Source of the DNA: Pseudomonas bubulae | Lineage (GTDB): Bacteria > Pseudomonadota > Gammaproteobacteria > Pseudomonadales > Pseudomonadaceae | Length of the DNA: 64,000 nt | Assembly (NCBI RefSeq): GCF_900618535.1 | Contig: NZ_UYJA01000004.1 | Coordinates: 186,001-250,000, forward strand | Direction: 5' to 3' | Shown: in pieces, positions 17,704-27,282 of the stretch | Position numbering within the stretch: position 1 is the first letter of the stretch | How the letters are laid out: the number at the start of each line of letters is the position of its first letter | Made by a program: the position numbers and the translations under genes | Notes under the pieces: model-generated | Databases searched by the model: none | Seen by the model: the letters and a program-made list of their open reading frames with translations, nothing else | What the model was told of the DNA's origin: nothing

Positions 17704-18297
17704 ATGCCCAAGGTCGGTATGCAACCCATACGCCGCCAGCAGTTGATCGAAGCCACATTGACGGCTGTCGATCAGGTCGGGATGGCAGATGCCAGCATTG
17801 CGCTGATTGCCCGTCTGGCCGGTGTGTCCAACGGCATCATCAGTCACTACTTCAAAGACAAGAACGGTCTGATTGCCGCCACCATGCGGTACTTGATGAA
17901 CGTCTTGATCGACAACGTCACCGAGCGCCGCCAGGCGTTGGGCGACGACAGCCCGCGGGCTCATTTACAGGTCATCGTCGAGGGCAACTTCGACGCCAGC
18001 CAGGTCAATGGCCCGGCAATGAAAACCTGGCTGGCCTTTTGGGCGGCCAGCATGCACCAACCTTCGTTGCACAGATTGCAGCGGATCAACGACCACCGCT
18101 TGTACTCCAATCTGTGCTGCCAGTTCCGCCGGGTGTTGCCCCAGGCCCAGGCCCGCAATGCAGCACGAGGCCTGGCAGCGCTCATCGATGGTCTATGGTT
18201 GCGGGGTGCCCTTTCCGGTGACGGCTTCGACACCGACCAGGCACAACGCATCTGCTACGAATATATGGATCTACAACTGGCGAAACAGGTGAGTTAG
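17704..18297 (+). CDS. betI: BetI, choline-responsive TetR repressor
   Basis: Repressor of 197 residues that controls betIBA and is relieved by choline. The N-terminal TetR helix-turn-helix is visible ([21 protein letters not shown], about residues 24-44), and the start [18 protein letters not shown] is the family standard. The ribosome site AAGGAG lies just upstream. It is the first gene of the bet operon, 109 bases before betB. Confidence 0.95.
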   Translation: MPKVGMQPIRRQQLIEATLTAVDQVGMADASIALIARLAGVSNGIISHYFKDKNGLIAATMRYLMNVLIDNVTERRQALGDDSPRAHLQVIVEGNFDASQVNGPAMKTWLAFWAASMHQPSLHRLQRINDHRLYSNLCCQFRRVLPQAQARNAARGLAALIDGLWLRGALSGDGFDTDQAQRICYEYMDLQLAKQVS

Positions 18298-18406
18298 GCC
18301 CAATTAACGCTTAACCCCTGAACTGTCGTGAATCTGCGGTGCCACAGCTAGAGGGCACCCGACTCACGATTAACGCCCACCACTTGTCTGCACTTGCGAG
18401 GATTTT

Positions 18407-19879
18407 ATGGCCCGTTTCGAACTGCAAAAACTCTACATCGACGGCGGCTACACCGACGCCGGTAGCGACGCTACTTTCGATGCCATCAACCCGGCTAACG
18501 GCGAAGTCCTCGCGCAAGTGCAACGCGCTACCAAAGAAGACGTCGAGCGCGCTGTAGTCAGCGCCGAAAAAGGCCAGAAAATCTGGGCCGCCATGACGTC
18601 CATGGAGCGTTCACGCATCCTGCGTCGCGCCGTGGAAATCCTGCGCGAGCGCAACGATGAACTGGCCGCCCTGGAAACCCTGGACACCGGCAAGTCGTAC
18701 TCCGAAACCCGTTATGTCGACATCGTCACCGGCGCCGACGTACTGGAGTACTACGCAGGTCTGGCGCCCGCCATCGAAGGCGAGCAAATCCCGCTGCGCG
18801 ACACTTCGTTCGTGTACACCCGTCGCGAGCCGTTGGGCGTTGTGGCCGGTATCGGCGCGTGGAACTACCCGATCCAGATCGCCCTGTGGAAATCCGCACC
18901 GGCCCTGGCTGCCGGCAACGCGATGATCTTCAAGCCAAGTGAAGTCACTTCCCTGACTACCCTGAAGCTCGCCGAAGTCTTCACCGCAGCGGGCCTGCCG
19001 GACGGCGTGTTCAACGTTCTGACTGGCAGCGGCCGTGAAGTGGGCACCTGGCTGACCGAGCACCCGCGCATCGCGAAAATCTCGTTCACCGGCGGCACCG
19101 ATACCGGCAAGAAAGTCACCGCCAGTGCTACCCAGTCGTCGCTCAAAGACGTGACCATGGAACTGGGCGGCAAATCACCGCTGATCATTTTCGACGACGC
19201 CGACCTGGATCGCGCCGCGGATACCGCGATGATGGCCAACTTCTACAGCTCGGGCCAGGTGTGCACCAACGGCACCCGCGTATTTATCCCGACGGCCATG
19301 AAAGCGGCGTTTGAAGCCAAGATTCTGGAGCGCGTAGCGCGCATCCGTATCGGCAACCCGCAAGACGAAAACACCAACTTCGGCCCGCTGGTCAGCTTTG
19401 CTCACATGGAAAGCGTGCTGGGCTACATTGCCAAGGGCAAAGAAGAAGGCGCCCGCCTGCTGTGCGGCGGTGAACGCCTGACCGAAGGTGATCTGGCCAA
19501 AGGCGCATTCGTGGCACCGACCGTGTTCACCGACTGCACCGATGACATGACCATCGTCAAAGAAGAAATCTTCGGCCCGGTCATGAGCATCCTCACCTAC
19601 GACAGCGAAGAAGAAGTGATCCGCCGCGCCAACGACACCGAGTTCGGCCTGGCTGCCGGCGTCGTGACCAAGGACCTGAACCGCGCTCACCGCGTGATTC
19701 ATCAGCTGGAAGCGGGCATTTGCTGGATCAACGCCTGGGGTGAGTCCGACGCAAAAATGCCGGTGGGCGGCTACAAGCAATCGGGCATTGGCCGTGAAAA
19801 CGGTATCAGCTCGCTGGCTCAGTACACCCAGATCAAATCGGTACAGGTAGAGCTGGGCGACTACGTTTCGGTGTTCTAA
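18407..19879 (+). CDS. betB: Betaine aldehyde dehydrogenase
   Basis: NAD(P)-dependent dehydrogenase of 490 residues oxidising betaine aldehyde to glycine betaine. Catalytic Glu is in MELGGKSP and catalytic Cys in [11 protein letters not shown] (about residue 286). NAD-binding elements IGAWNYPIQ and [10 protein letters not shown] are present. Length equals the P. aeruginosa enzyme. Ribosome site GAGG. A REP doublet separates it from betA. Confidence 0.96.
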   Translation: MARFELQKLYIDGGYTDAGSDATFDAINPANGEVLAQVQRATKEDVERAVVSAEKGQKIWAAMTSMERSRILRRAVEILRERNDELAALETLDTGKSYSETRYVDIVTGADVLEYYAGLAPAIEGEQIPLRDTSFVYTRREPLGVVAGIGAWNYPIQIALWKSAPALAAGNAMIFKPSEVTSLTTLKLAEVFTAAGLPDGVFNVLTGSGREVGTWLTEHPRIAKISFTGGTDTGKKVTASATQSSLKDVTMELGGKSPLIIFDDADLDRAADTAMMANFYSSGQVCTNGTRVFIPTAMKAAFEAKILERVARIRIGNPQDENTNFGPLVSFAHMESVLGYIAKGKEEGARLLCGGERLTEGDLAKGAFVAPTVFTDCTDDMTIVKEEIFGPVMSILTYDSEEEVIRRANDTEFGLAAGVVTKDLNRAHRVIHQLEAGICWINAWGESDAKMPVGGYKQSGIGRENGISSLAQYTQIKSVQVELGDYVSVF

Positions 19880-19902
19880 ACCGACAGGCCCGCATAAACC
19901 CT

Positions 19903-19987
19903 GTGGGAGCGGGCTTGCTCGTGATACAGGCGACGCGGTGCATCAGTTGCACCGCGCTGATGCAATCGCGAGCAGGCTCGCTCCCAC
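19903..19987. repeat. REP doublet between betB and betA
   Basis: GTGGGAGCGGGCTTGCTCG at the left and CGAGCAGGCTCGCTCCCAC at the right are inverted across about 45 bases, which include an inner dyad GCGGTGCA/TGCACCGC. It lies inside the bet operon. Confidence 0.85.
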
Positions 19988-20020
19988 AAGCTCTGCCACA
20001 ACTTCAAAGAGGGTGCATTT

Positions 20021-21724
20021 ATGTCCCAAGAATTCGATTACATCATCATTGGTGCCGGCTCTGCCGGTAACACCCTGGCGACCCGTCTGACTGAAGACCA
20101 AGGCGTCACCGTGCTGCTGCTTGAAGCAGGCGGCCCGGACTACCGTTTCGACTTCCGCACGCAGATGCCTGCGGCGCTGGCATTCCCGCTGCAAGGGCGT
20201 CGCTACAACTGGGCCTTCGAGACCGATCCAGAGCCACACATGGATAACCGTCGCATGGAATGTGGCCGCGGCAAGGGCCTGGGCGGTTCGTCCCTGATCA
20301 ACGGCATGTGCTACATCCGCGGTAACGCGATGGACTACGACGGCTGGGCGAAATACCCGGGCCTCGAAGACTGGTCGTACCTGGACTGCCTGCCGTACTT
20401 CCGCAAAGCCGAAACCCGCGATATCGGCCCCAACGACTACCACGGTGGCGATGGTCCGGTCAGCGTGACCACGCCCAAAGCCGGGAACAACGTGTTGTTC
20501 CACGCCATGGTTGAAGCCGGTGTACAGGCCGGTTACCCGCGCACCGAAGACCTGAACGGCTATCAGCAGGAAGGTTTCGGCCCGATGGACCGTACCGTGA
20601 CGCCGAACGGCCGTCGCGCCAGTACCGCCCGCGGCTACCTGGACACGGCCAAGCAGCGTTCGACCCTGAAAATCGTCACCCACGCCCTGACCGACAAGAT
20701 CCTGTTTGAAGGTAAACGCGCCGTTGGCGTTTCCTATATGGTCGGCGACAGCGACACCCGCATCCAGGCCAAGGCCCGCAAGGAAGTACTGCTGTGCAGC
20801 GGCGCAATCGGCTCGCCAACCGTGCTGCAACGCTCCGGCGTCGGCCCGGCCGAACTGCTCAACAGCCTCGATATCCCGGTGGTGCACGACCTCCCGGGCG
20901 TTGGCCAGAACCTGCAGGATCACCTTGAGTTGTACCTGCAATACGCCTGCACCCAGCCGGTGTCGCTGTACCCGTCGCTGCTTTGGTACAACCAGCCGGC
21001 CATTGGTGCCGAGTGGCTGTTCCTGGGCAAAGGCATCGGTGCCAGCAACCAGTTTGAAGCCGGTGGTTTTATTCGCACCCGCGAAGAATTCGAATGGCCG
21101 AACATCCAGTACCACTTCCTGCCGGTAGCGATTAACTACAACGGCAGCAACGGGGTGAAAGAACACGGTTTCCAGGCGCACATGGGCTCCATGCGTTCGC
21201 CGAGCCGTGGCCGGATCAATGTGAAGTCCAAGGACCCGCGCGAGTATCCGAGCATCCTGTTCAACTACATGGCCAGCGAGCAGGACTGGCAGGAATTCCG
21301 CGACGGCATCCGCCTGACCCGTGAAATCATGCAGCAGCCAGCACTGGATGCATTCCGTGGCCGTGAAATCAGCCCGGGCATCGACAAGCAGACCGACGAA
21401 GAGCTGGATACCTTTATCCGCGAACACGCCGAGACCGCGTTCCACCCGTCCTGCTCGTGCAAAATGGGCACCGACGAAATGGCTGTAGTCGACGGCGAAG
21501 GCCGTGTGCATGGCATGCAGGGCCTGCGTGTGGTCGATGCCTCGATCATGCCGCTGATCACCACCGGTAACCTCAATGCACCGACGATCATGATCGCCGA
21601 GAAAATTGCCGACAAGATCCGTGGCCGCCAGCCGGAGCCGCGCAGCACTGCCGACTACTACGTCGCAGGCGACGCGCCGGTACGCGGCAAGCCGCTGCGT
21701 GAAGTGAGCCGTACTGCGCAGTAA
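20021..21724 (+). CDS. betA: Choline dehydrogenase
   Basis: FAD-dependent GMC oxidoreductase of 567 residues that oxidises choline to betaine aldehyde at the inner membrane. The N-terminal FAD motif [13 protein letters not shown], the GMC signature around [14 protein letters not shown], and the catalytic histidine in [10 protein letters not shown] are all present, with the TTGNLNAPT motif near the end. Ribosome site AGAGGG. Last gene of the bet operon; a paired repeat follows. Confidence 0.96.
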   Translation: MSQEFDYIIIGAGSAGNTLATRLTEDQGVTVLLLEAGGPDYRFDFRTQMPAALAFPLQGRRYNWAFETDPEPHMDNRRMECGRGKGLGGSSLINGMCYIRGNAMDYDGWAKYPGLEDWSYLDCLPYFRKAETRDIGPNDYHGGDGPVSVTTPKAGNNVLFHAMVEAGVQAGYPRTEDLNGYQQEGFGPMDRTVTPNGRRASTARGYLDTAKQRSTLKIVTHALTDKILFEGKRAVGVSYMVGDSDTRIQAKARKEVLLCSGAIGSPTVLQRSGVGPAELLNSLDIPVVHDLPGVGQNLQDHLELYLQYACTQPVSLYPSLLWYNQPAIGAEWLFLGKGIGASNQFEAGGFIRTREEFEWPNIQYHFLPVAINYNGSNGVKEHGFQAHMGSMRSPSRGRINVKSKDPREYPSILFNYMASEQDWQEFRDGIRLTREIMQQPALDAFRGREISPGIDKQTDEELDTFIREHAETAFHPSCSCKMGTDEMAVVDGEGRVHGMQGLRVVDASIMPLITTGNLNAPTIMIAEKIADKIRGRQPEPRSTADYYVAGDAPVRGKPLREVSRTAQ

Positions 21725-21733
21725 GCACTATCC

Positions 21734-21880
21734 GTAGCAGTTGACGAGCGGAGCGAGGCTACGTCCGGCGGCACAGCCGTCGTAAATTCAGGTGATGCGG
21801 TTCTTCTGATGAATCGCGTCATCTGGTTTCACGGTCGCTTCGCAACCGGACGCAGCCTCGTTCCTTCGGCAGCTGCTACG
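21734..21880. repeat. Paired inverted repeat, GTAGCAG family
   Basis: GTAGCAGTTGACGAGCGGAG at the left and CGGCAGCTGCTAC at the right, with inner GGCTACGTCCGG / CCGGACGCAGCC, form a large imperfect dyad after betA. It belongs to the same family as 1641, 42251, 53652 and 57787. Confidence 0.75.
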
Positions 21881-22016
21881 AATTTTGTGTAACTCTTGAG
21901 TTTCATCTTGCCCCGCTTGCCCCCGCTTCAGCGCAGGCCTAATCTAGTGCCTCGCTTCGCGCCACACCCCCCCGCCCCACCCGACATGCCAGCCTTGCCT
22001 GGCCAAGAGGTTTTCT

Positions 22017-22712
22017 ATGTTTGATGTTGTCTCTTCGAGCAAATGGCCGACCGGCTTCCTGATTAATCCAAACGCAGAACCTCTCGATCCAAAATGGCTC
22101 ACCGAATTCAGCAAGATCCCCGCAGCCGCAGTCAGTGACTGTCTGGGCCGCAACGTGGGTGGCCTGGGCCTCAAGCCGTTCCACGGTACCCGCCCGATGC
22201 TGGGCAGCGCGCTGACCGTCCGTGTACGCCCGGGCGACAACCTGATGATCCTCAAAGCCATGCAAATGGCCCGCCCCGGCGATGTGCTGGTGATCGACGG
22301 CAGTGCCGACCTGACCCGTGCCGTGTTCGGCGGCATCATGCGTGCCATGGCCCTCAAGGCCGGGATTGTCGGCGTGGTGATCAACGGCGCCTTGCGCGAC
22401 CTCGACGAGTGGCAGACCGGTGAACTGCCCGCCTATGCCATCGGCGGCGTACATCGCGGCCCGAGCACTGACGGCGGCGGCGAAATCAACGTCCCCATCT
22501 CATGCGCCGGTATGCTGGTAATGCCAGGCGACCTGATGATCGGCGACGGTGACGGCGTGGTTGCGGCTTCGCGCAGTGAACTGCCGGAATTGCTGATCCG
22601 TTGCCACGATCTGCTGGCCCGTGAACAGGCAACGCTCAAGGCAATCAAAGAAGGCACCCTGGACCCGGACCGTTTTGACGCCATCCTGCGCGCCAAGGGT
22701 TGCCCGGTTTAA
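22017..22712 (+). CDS. RraA-like / HMG aldolase-like protein
   Basis: Protein of 231 residues of the RraA fold, which includes RNase E regulator RraA and class II 4-hydroxy-4-methyl-2-oxoglutarate/oxaloacetate aldolases. Visible elements are AAAVSDCLGRN, the phosphate-type loop around RPGDVLVIDG, the GALRDLDEW Arg-Asp pair that in the aldolases binds substrate and metal, and GDGDGVVAA. Extra N- and C-terminal parts compared with RraA (about 160 residues) favour the aldolase-like branch. AGAGG precedes the ATG. It is followed by tldD- and tldE-like genes and an exporter; the substrate is unknown. Confidence 0.75.
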   Translation: MFDVVSSSKWPTGFLINPNAEPLDPKWLTEFSKIPAAAVSDCLGRNVGGLGLKPFHGTRPMLGSALTVRVRPGDNLMILKAMQMARPGDVLVIDGSADLTRAVFGGIMRAMALKAGIVGVVINGALRDLDEWQTGELPAYAIGGVHRGPSTDGGGEINVPISCAGMLVMPGDLMIGDGDGVVAASRSELPELLIRCHDLLAREQATLKAIKEGTLDPDRFDAILRAKGCPV

Positions 22713-22730
22713 CACGCTACGCGCGCCCCT

Positions 22731-22815
22731 GTGGGAGCGGGCTTGCTCGCGATGGCATCACCGCGGTCCAGCGGGTTAACCGCACTGCCTGCATCGTGAG
22801 CAAGCCCGCTCCCAC
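22731..22815. repeat. REP doublet between the RraA-like and TldD-like genes
   Basis: GTGGGAGCGGGCTTGCTCGC and the inverse GAGCAAGCCCGCTCCCAC flank about 48 bases. Same family as 6848, 19903, 25630 and 51369. Confidence 0.85.
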
Positions 22816-22844
22816 AGACCCACCAAGTCCAAGGAGGTCTGTGC

Positions 22845-24287
22845 ATGTTCGATTTCTACCCTCAGCTCAAGCAGCGCTTTGCCGCACTGCGCACCCGGGC
22901 CGAGTTCTTTTCGTTACGCTATGTACGCGAGTCCGGGCAATACCTGTCGGTACGCAAGAACGTCGCAGAGCCTCCCTCATTCAGTCACGACCAAGGCGCC
23001 ATGCTCACCGTGCGGTTGCGCGGTATCGAAGCCTACGCCGCCACCAACGACCTGTTCCAGGCCGGCCTGCAGGCGGCCCTCGACCGCGCCGAAGCCCAGG
23101 CCCAGCTGATCGCCGGGCATGCGCTGCTCAACCTGAGCCAGGAACCGGTGTGCCATGAGCGCGCCGACTTTTTCTCACCCGATCTTGACCAGGCTTTCCC
23201 CTCACTCAGCGAGTGCTTTGCCCTGCTGGGCGCCGAATCAGCCGCCGTACCCAAAGACGAGCGGCTGGTGAGCTGGGTGGTTTCGCTGGGCCTCAATCAC
23301 GTCGAGCAAATCTACCTGAACAGCGCTGGCGCCGAGTTGCGCCGGGCGCAGCGCTTCGTTTACCCGGGCATGGGCGTCACCGCCTATGACGGCAACGATA
23401 GCCAGAGCCGCAGCCTGGGCCGCGAAAACTTCGGCCAGCAAGGTGGCGCCGATGTGATCAGCCGCTGCGGGCTGATCGGTGCCGCACCCCAGGTCGCCGA
23501 TCAGGCCCTGCAATTGCTGCTGGCACCCAATGCTCCGGTCGGCAAACGCGATCTGCTGCTGATGCCCGACCAGATGATCCTGCAAATCCATGAGTCCATC
23601 GGACACCCGCTGGAACTGGACCGCATTCTCGGTGACGAGCGCAATTACGCCGGTACCAGCTTCGTCAAGGCCAGCGACTTCGGCAGCCTGCAATATGGCT
23701 CAAAGCTGCTGAACGTGACCTTCGACCCAACCATCCCCGAGGAGCTCGCCAGCTACCGCTTCGACGACGACGGCACCCCGGCCTACAAGGAGTTCCTGAT
23801 CCGCGAAGGCTTGCTGCTACGCCCGCTGGGTGGCGCACTGTCACAGTTCCGCTCGGGCCTCGAAGGCGTGGCCAACAGCCGCGCCTGCGGCTGGAACCGG
23901 CCACCGATTGACCGTATGGCCAACCTCAATATCGAGCCAGGCGATCAGTCGCTTGAGCAAATGATCGGCGGTATCGAAAGCGGTATTCTGATGGCCACCA
24001 ACCGGTCCTGGTCGATCGACGACGCGCGCAACAAGTTCCAGTTCGGTTGCGAGTGGGGCCAGTTGATCGAGGAAGGTGAACTCAAGGGCGTGGTCAAAAA
24101 CCCCAACTACCGGGGCATTTCCGATCAGTTCTGGCGCAACCTCAGCGCCGTGGGCGACGCCAGCACCTTCAAGGTGCTGGGCACCCCGAACTGCGGCAAG
24201 GGCGAACCCAACCAGGTGATCCGCGTGGGCCATGCGTCCCCCGCCTGCGTGTTCAGTCAAATCGATGTGTTTGGAGGTGATGCCTGA
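22845..24287 (+). CDS. TldD-like metalloprotease subunit
   Basis: Protein of 480 residues of the TldD/PmbA family. The zinc motif HESIGH (His249, Glu250, His253) is intact, and the C-terminal core with GKGEPNQVIRVGHASPAC is family-typical. TldD pairs with TldE to degrade or trim unfolded peptides, and in some systems matures ribosomally made peptides. An ideal AAGGAGGT ribosome site precedes the ATG. It overlaps the TldE-like gene by one base (TGATG), so the two are co-translated. I take it as an accessory copy rather than the housekeeping tldD, because that gene normally stands elsewhere in Pseudomonas; this is inference. Confidence 0.88.
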   Translation: MFDFYPQLKQRFAALRTRAEFFSLRYVRESGQYLSVRKNVAEPPSFSHDQGAMLTVRLRGIEAYAATNDLFQAGLQAALDRAEAQAQLIAGHALLNLSQEPVCHERADFFSPDLDQAFPSLSECFALLGAESAAVPKDERLVSWVVSLGLNHVEQIYLNSAGAELRRAQRFVYPGMGVTAYDGNDSQSRSLGRENFGQQGGADVISRCGLIGAAPQVADQALQLLLAPNAPVGKRDLLLMPDQMILQIHESIGHPLELDRILGDERNYAGTSFVKASDFGSLQYGSKLLNVTFDPTIPEELASYRFDDDGTPAYKEFLIREGLLLRPLGGALSQFRSGLEGVANSRACGWNRPPIDRMANLNIEPGDQSLEQMIGGIESGILMATNRSWSIDDARNKFQFGCEWGQLIEEGELKGVVKNPNYRGISDQFWRNLSAVGDASTFKVLGTPNCGKGEPNQVIRVGHASPACVFSQIDVFGGDA

Positions 24288-25624
24288 TGAGTACCCCATT
24301 GAGTCAGGCCGAGCAGTTCAAGGGGTTGGTCGAGTGGTTGGGCAAAGCGATCCTTGCGCCTGAGCAGTTCACCCTGGGCTATAACGGCGAAGCATCGGAA
24401 TTTATCCGTTTCAACAAGGGCAAGGTGCGTCAGGCCGGACAGGTGCAACAGGCCAGCCTGAGCCTGAAGCTGATCCACGACGGCCGCCACGCCGATGTGA
24501 ACCTCACCCTGGCTGGCGAGCCTAATGTCGACAAACAGCGCCTGGCCGATGCCCTGCGGCAACTGCGCGACACCTTGCCATTGTTGCCCGCCGATCCGTA
24601 TTTACTGCTCAACCCGCAGCCGTGGAACAGCCATAACGTGCAGAACCAGCCCCTGCCGGACACGGCCCGGGTTCTGGAAGAAATCCGCAGTGCATCCAAA
24701 GGCGTAGATCTGGTCGGATTTTATGCCAGCGGCCCGATCAGCTACGGCTATGCCAGCTCCGAGGGCGCGTTTGGCTGGCATCAGGCCAATAGCTTCAATT
24801 TCGACTGGAGTTTGTTCCACAGCAACGGTCAGGCGGTCAAGGCCAGCTACGCCGGCGCCGACTGGGACAGCGAACGTTTCGCCCGGCGCATGCAACTGGC
24901 CCGCGAGCAACTGAGTTTCCTCGATCGCCCGCTGCATGCCCTGGCGCCCGGTGAGTACCGAGCCTACCTGGCGCCGGCGGCGCTGGAAGAAGTGATGAGC
25001 ATGCTGTGCTGGGGCGGTTTTTCGGCCCAGGCACTGGCCAGCAAATCCAGCCCGCTGCAAAAGCTCTACGCGGGCGATGCGCAACTGAGCCCGCTGGTGT
25101 CGTTTGACGAGCAGGTCAGCCAGTCCCTGAGCCCGGCGTTTTCCGGCGAGGGGTATCCGCGTCAGGACTTGTCGCTGGTCAAACACGGCAAGGCCGAGCA
25201 GCAACTGGTGAGCTCGCGCAGTGCTGCTGAATATGGCCTTGAGGTCAACGGTGCACCGGAGGGCGAAGCCCCGAGCGCACTGGCGATGGCGGCAGGGAGC
25301 CTGGTGCAGGCCGACATCCTCAAGCAGTTGGGCACCGGGTTGTATATCAGCAACCTGTGGTACCTGAACTACTCGGACCAACCGGCCGCCCGCCTGACCG
25401 GCATGACCCGCTTTGCCACTTTCTGGGTGGAAAACGGCGAGATAAAGGCCCCGGTCAACACCATGCGCTTTGATGACAGCGTCTATAGTCTGCTGGGTTC
25501 ACAACTGGAAGCGCTGACAGCCGAGCGTGAGTTGTTGCTGTCGGCCAGCACCTACGACCAACGCCAGACGGCGTCGAATCTGCTGCCGGGGGCATTGGTC
25601 AAAAAGCTCACGCTGACGCTGTAA
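24287..25624 (+). CDS. TldE/PmbA-like protease subunit
   Basis: Protein of 445 residues, partner of the TldD-like protein just upstream. As in other TldE proteins no HExxxH is present; the subunit lends structure to the heterodimer. Family features are the FTLGYNGEASEFIRFNKGKVRQ start region (read in parts) and the C-terminal LTGMTRFATFWVENGEIKAPVNTMRF-like segment. Start codon overlaps the tldD-like stop. The pair sits between an RraA-like gene and an MFS exporter. Confidence 0.85.
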   Translation: MSTPLSQAEQFKGLVEWLGKAILAPEQFTLGYNGEASEFIRFNKGKVRQAGQVQQASLSLKLIHDGRHADVNLTLAGEPNVDKQRLADALRQLRDTLPLLPADPYLLLNPQPWNSHNVQNQPLPDTARVLEEIRSASKGVDLVGFYASGPISYGYASSEGAFGWHQANSFNFDWSLFHSNGQAVKASYAGADWDSERFARRMQLAREQLSFLDRPLHALAPGEYRAYLAPAALEEVMSMLCWGGFSAQALASKSSPLQKLYAGDAQLSPLVSFDEQVSQSLSPAFSGEGYPRQDLSLVKHGKAEQQLVSSRSAAEYGLEVNGAPEGEAPSALAMAAGSLVQADILKQLGTGLYISNLWYLNYSDQPAARLTGMTRFATFWVENGEIKAPVNTMRFDDSVYSLLGSQLEALTAERELLLSASTYDQRQTASNLLPGALVKKLTLTL

Positions 25625-25629
25625 CACCT

Positions 25630-25715
25630 GTGGGAGCGGGCTTGCTCGCGATTGCGTCGCCGCGGTTTACCTGAAAAAACCCGGGCCTCTGCATCGCGAG
25701 CAAGCCCGCTCCCAC
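25630..25715. repeat. REP doublet between the TldE-like and MFS genes
   Basis: GTGGGAGCGGGCTTGCTCGC and its near-perfect inverse GCGAGCAAGCCCGCTCCCAC flank about 46 bases. Confidence 0.88.
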
Positions 25716-25749
25716 AGAGGATTATCGACAATCCATAAAAAGAGGTCCT

Positions 25750-27180
25750 ATGCCCGTACGCCCGGTTCTAAGCCCTGAAACCCTGCGCTGGTTGCCGTGG
25801 GTGGTGGCCATCGCGTTTTTCATGCAGTCACTCGACGGCACCATCCTCAACACCGCCCTGCCCGACATGGCCCGCGACCTCGACGAAAACCCGCTGCGCA
25901 TGCAGGGTGTGATCGTTGCCTACATGCTCACCGTCGCCTTGCTGATCCCGGCCTCGGGGTGGATCGCCGACCGCTTCGGCACCAAAAAAATCTTTTTCAG
26001 CGCCATCCTGCTGTTCAGTTTCGGCTCGTTGCTCTGCGCCCTGTCCGGCACTCTCAACGAGCTGATCGGCGCACGGATCGTCCAGGGCCTGGGTGGTGCC
26101 CTGATGCTGCCCATCGGCCGGCTGGTGGTGCTCAAGGCCTATCCGCGCTCGGAGCTGGTGCGGATCATGGGTTTTATCACCATTCCCGGCCTGCTCGGCC
26201 CGCTGATCGGCCCCACGATGGGCGGCTGGATGGTGCAGTACCTGAGCTGGCACTGGATCTTTCTGATCAACCTGCCCGTGGGCATTCTCGGCTGCTGGGC
26301 GGTGTGGCACTTCATTCCGGATTTGCGCGGCAGCGAACGTACCCGTTTCGACGGGCTGGGCTTTGTGCTGTTTGGCGCGGCGATGGTGTTTATCACCATC
26401 GCCATGGAAGGCCTGGGCGAGCTGCATATGCCGCACCTGCGGGTGATGTTGCTGCTGTTTGCGGGCATGGCCTGTCTGGCAGCGTACTGGTTACGCGCGG
26501 GCAATATCAGCAACCCGCTGTTCTCCCCGGTGCTGTTTAAAACCAAGACCTTCGCAGTGGGCATCCTCGGTAACCTGTTCGCCCGCCTGGGCAGCGGCGC
26601 CCTGCCGTTTCTGGTGCCCTTGCTGTTGCAGGTCGCGCTGGGCTATTCCCCGTCACAGGCCGGGATGAGCATGCTGCCACTGGCCGCGGCCGCCATGCTG
26701 GCCAAATGGGTGGCCAGGCCGTTGATCGAGCGCGTGGGCTATCGCACCGTGCTGACGGCCAACACCTTCGCCCTGGGCCTGATGCTGGCCAGCATGGGGC
26801 TGGTTACCGAACACACGCCATACCCGTTGTTGCTGTCAATGCTGGCCGTTTTGGGAGCGATCAACTCATTGCAGTTCACCGCCATGAACACCGTGACCCT
26901 GATCGATCTCGACGACGCCAGTGCCAGCAGCGGCAACAGTTTGCTGTCGGTGGTGGCGCAGCTGTCCCTGAGCCTGGGCGTGGCTTGCGCCGGGGCATTG
27001 CTTGGCGGCTTTACCGGGGATGGCGGCAACGATGGGGTGGACACGGTGCTGGGCGCGTTCCAGCTGACCTTCCTCACAGTAGGGATCATGGCGATGCTGG
27101 CAGCGGCGATATTCCTGCAACTGTCACCCCAGGATGGCCGCAAACCCAAGGCCAACTCGGAACATGAGCTGGAACATTAA
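25750..27180 (+). CDS. DHA2-type MFS exporter (MdtD-like)
   Basis: Inner-membrane drug/metabolite exporter of 476 residues with about 14 membrane helices. The start region FFMQSLDGTILNTALPDMA with the conserved LDxTIVNxALP signature of DHA2 transporters is clear, as are GWIADRFGTKKIF (loop 2-3) and GLGGALMLPIGRL (motif C region). The length and the sequence resemble MdtD. AAGAGG precedes the ATG. It stands after the tldD/tldE-like pair behind a REP doublet and could be co-transcribed, which hints at export of a TldDE product, though MFS exporters are common and this may be chance. Confidence 0.85.
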   Translation: MPVRPVLSPETLRWLPWVVAIAFFMQSLDGTILNTALPDMARDLDENPLRMQGVIVAYMLTVALLIPASGWIADRFGTKKIFFSAILLFSFGSLLCALSGTLNELIGARIVQGLGGALMLPIGRLVVLKAYPRSELVRIMGFITIPGLLGPLIGPTMGGWMVQYLSWHWIFLINLPVGILGCWAVWHFIPDLRGSERTRFDGLGFVLFGAAMVFITIAMEGLGELHMPHLRVMLLLFAGMACLAAYWLRAGNISNPLFSPVLFKTKTFAVGILGNLFARLGSGALPFLVPLLLQVALGYSPSQAGMSMLPLAAAAMLAKWVARPLIERVGYRTVLTANTFALGLMLASMGLVTEHTPYPLLLSMLAVLGAINSLQFTAMNTVTLIDLDDASASSGNSLLSVVAQLSLSLGVACAGALLGGFTGDGGNDGVDTVLGAFQLTFLTVGIMAMLAAAIFLQLSPQDGRKPKANSEHELEH

Positions 27181-27282
27181 GCTACTTTTCGCCAAGAACT
27201 GGATGACATCTCGTCCAGAATGTTCAGGCAAAGGGCATGGGACTGGTACACTGCGCGACATTTTGTTTTGCAGGCCAGTCCC

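Noticed and set aside
19943..21511. 522-codon minus-strand frame opposite betA
   Set aside because: Shadow of betA caused by high-GC codon bias; no ribosome site or domain.
21986..22024. 12-codon frame overlapping the RraA-like start, considered as a leader or precursor peptide
   Set aside because: No ribosome site of its own and no precursor-like features; mentioned only under the cluster finding.
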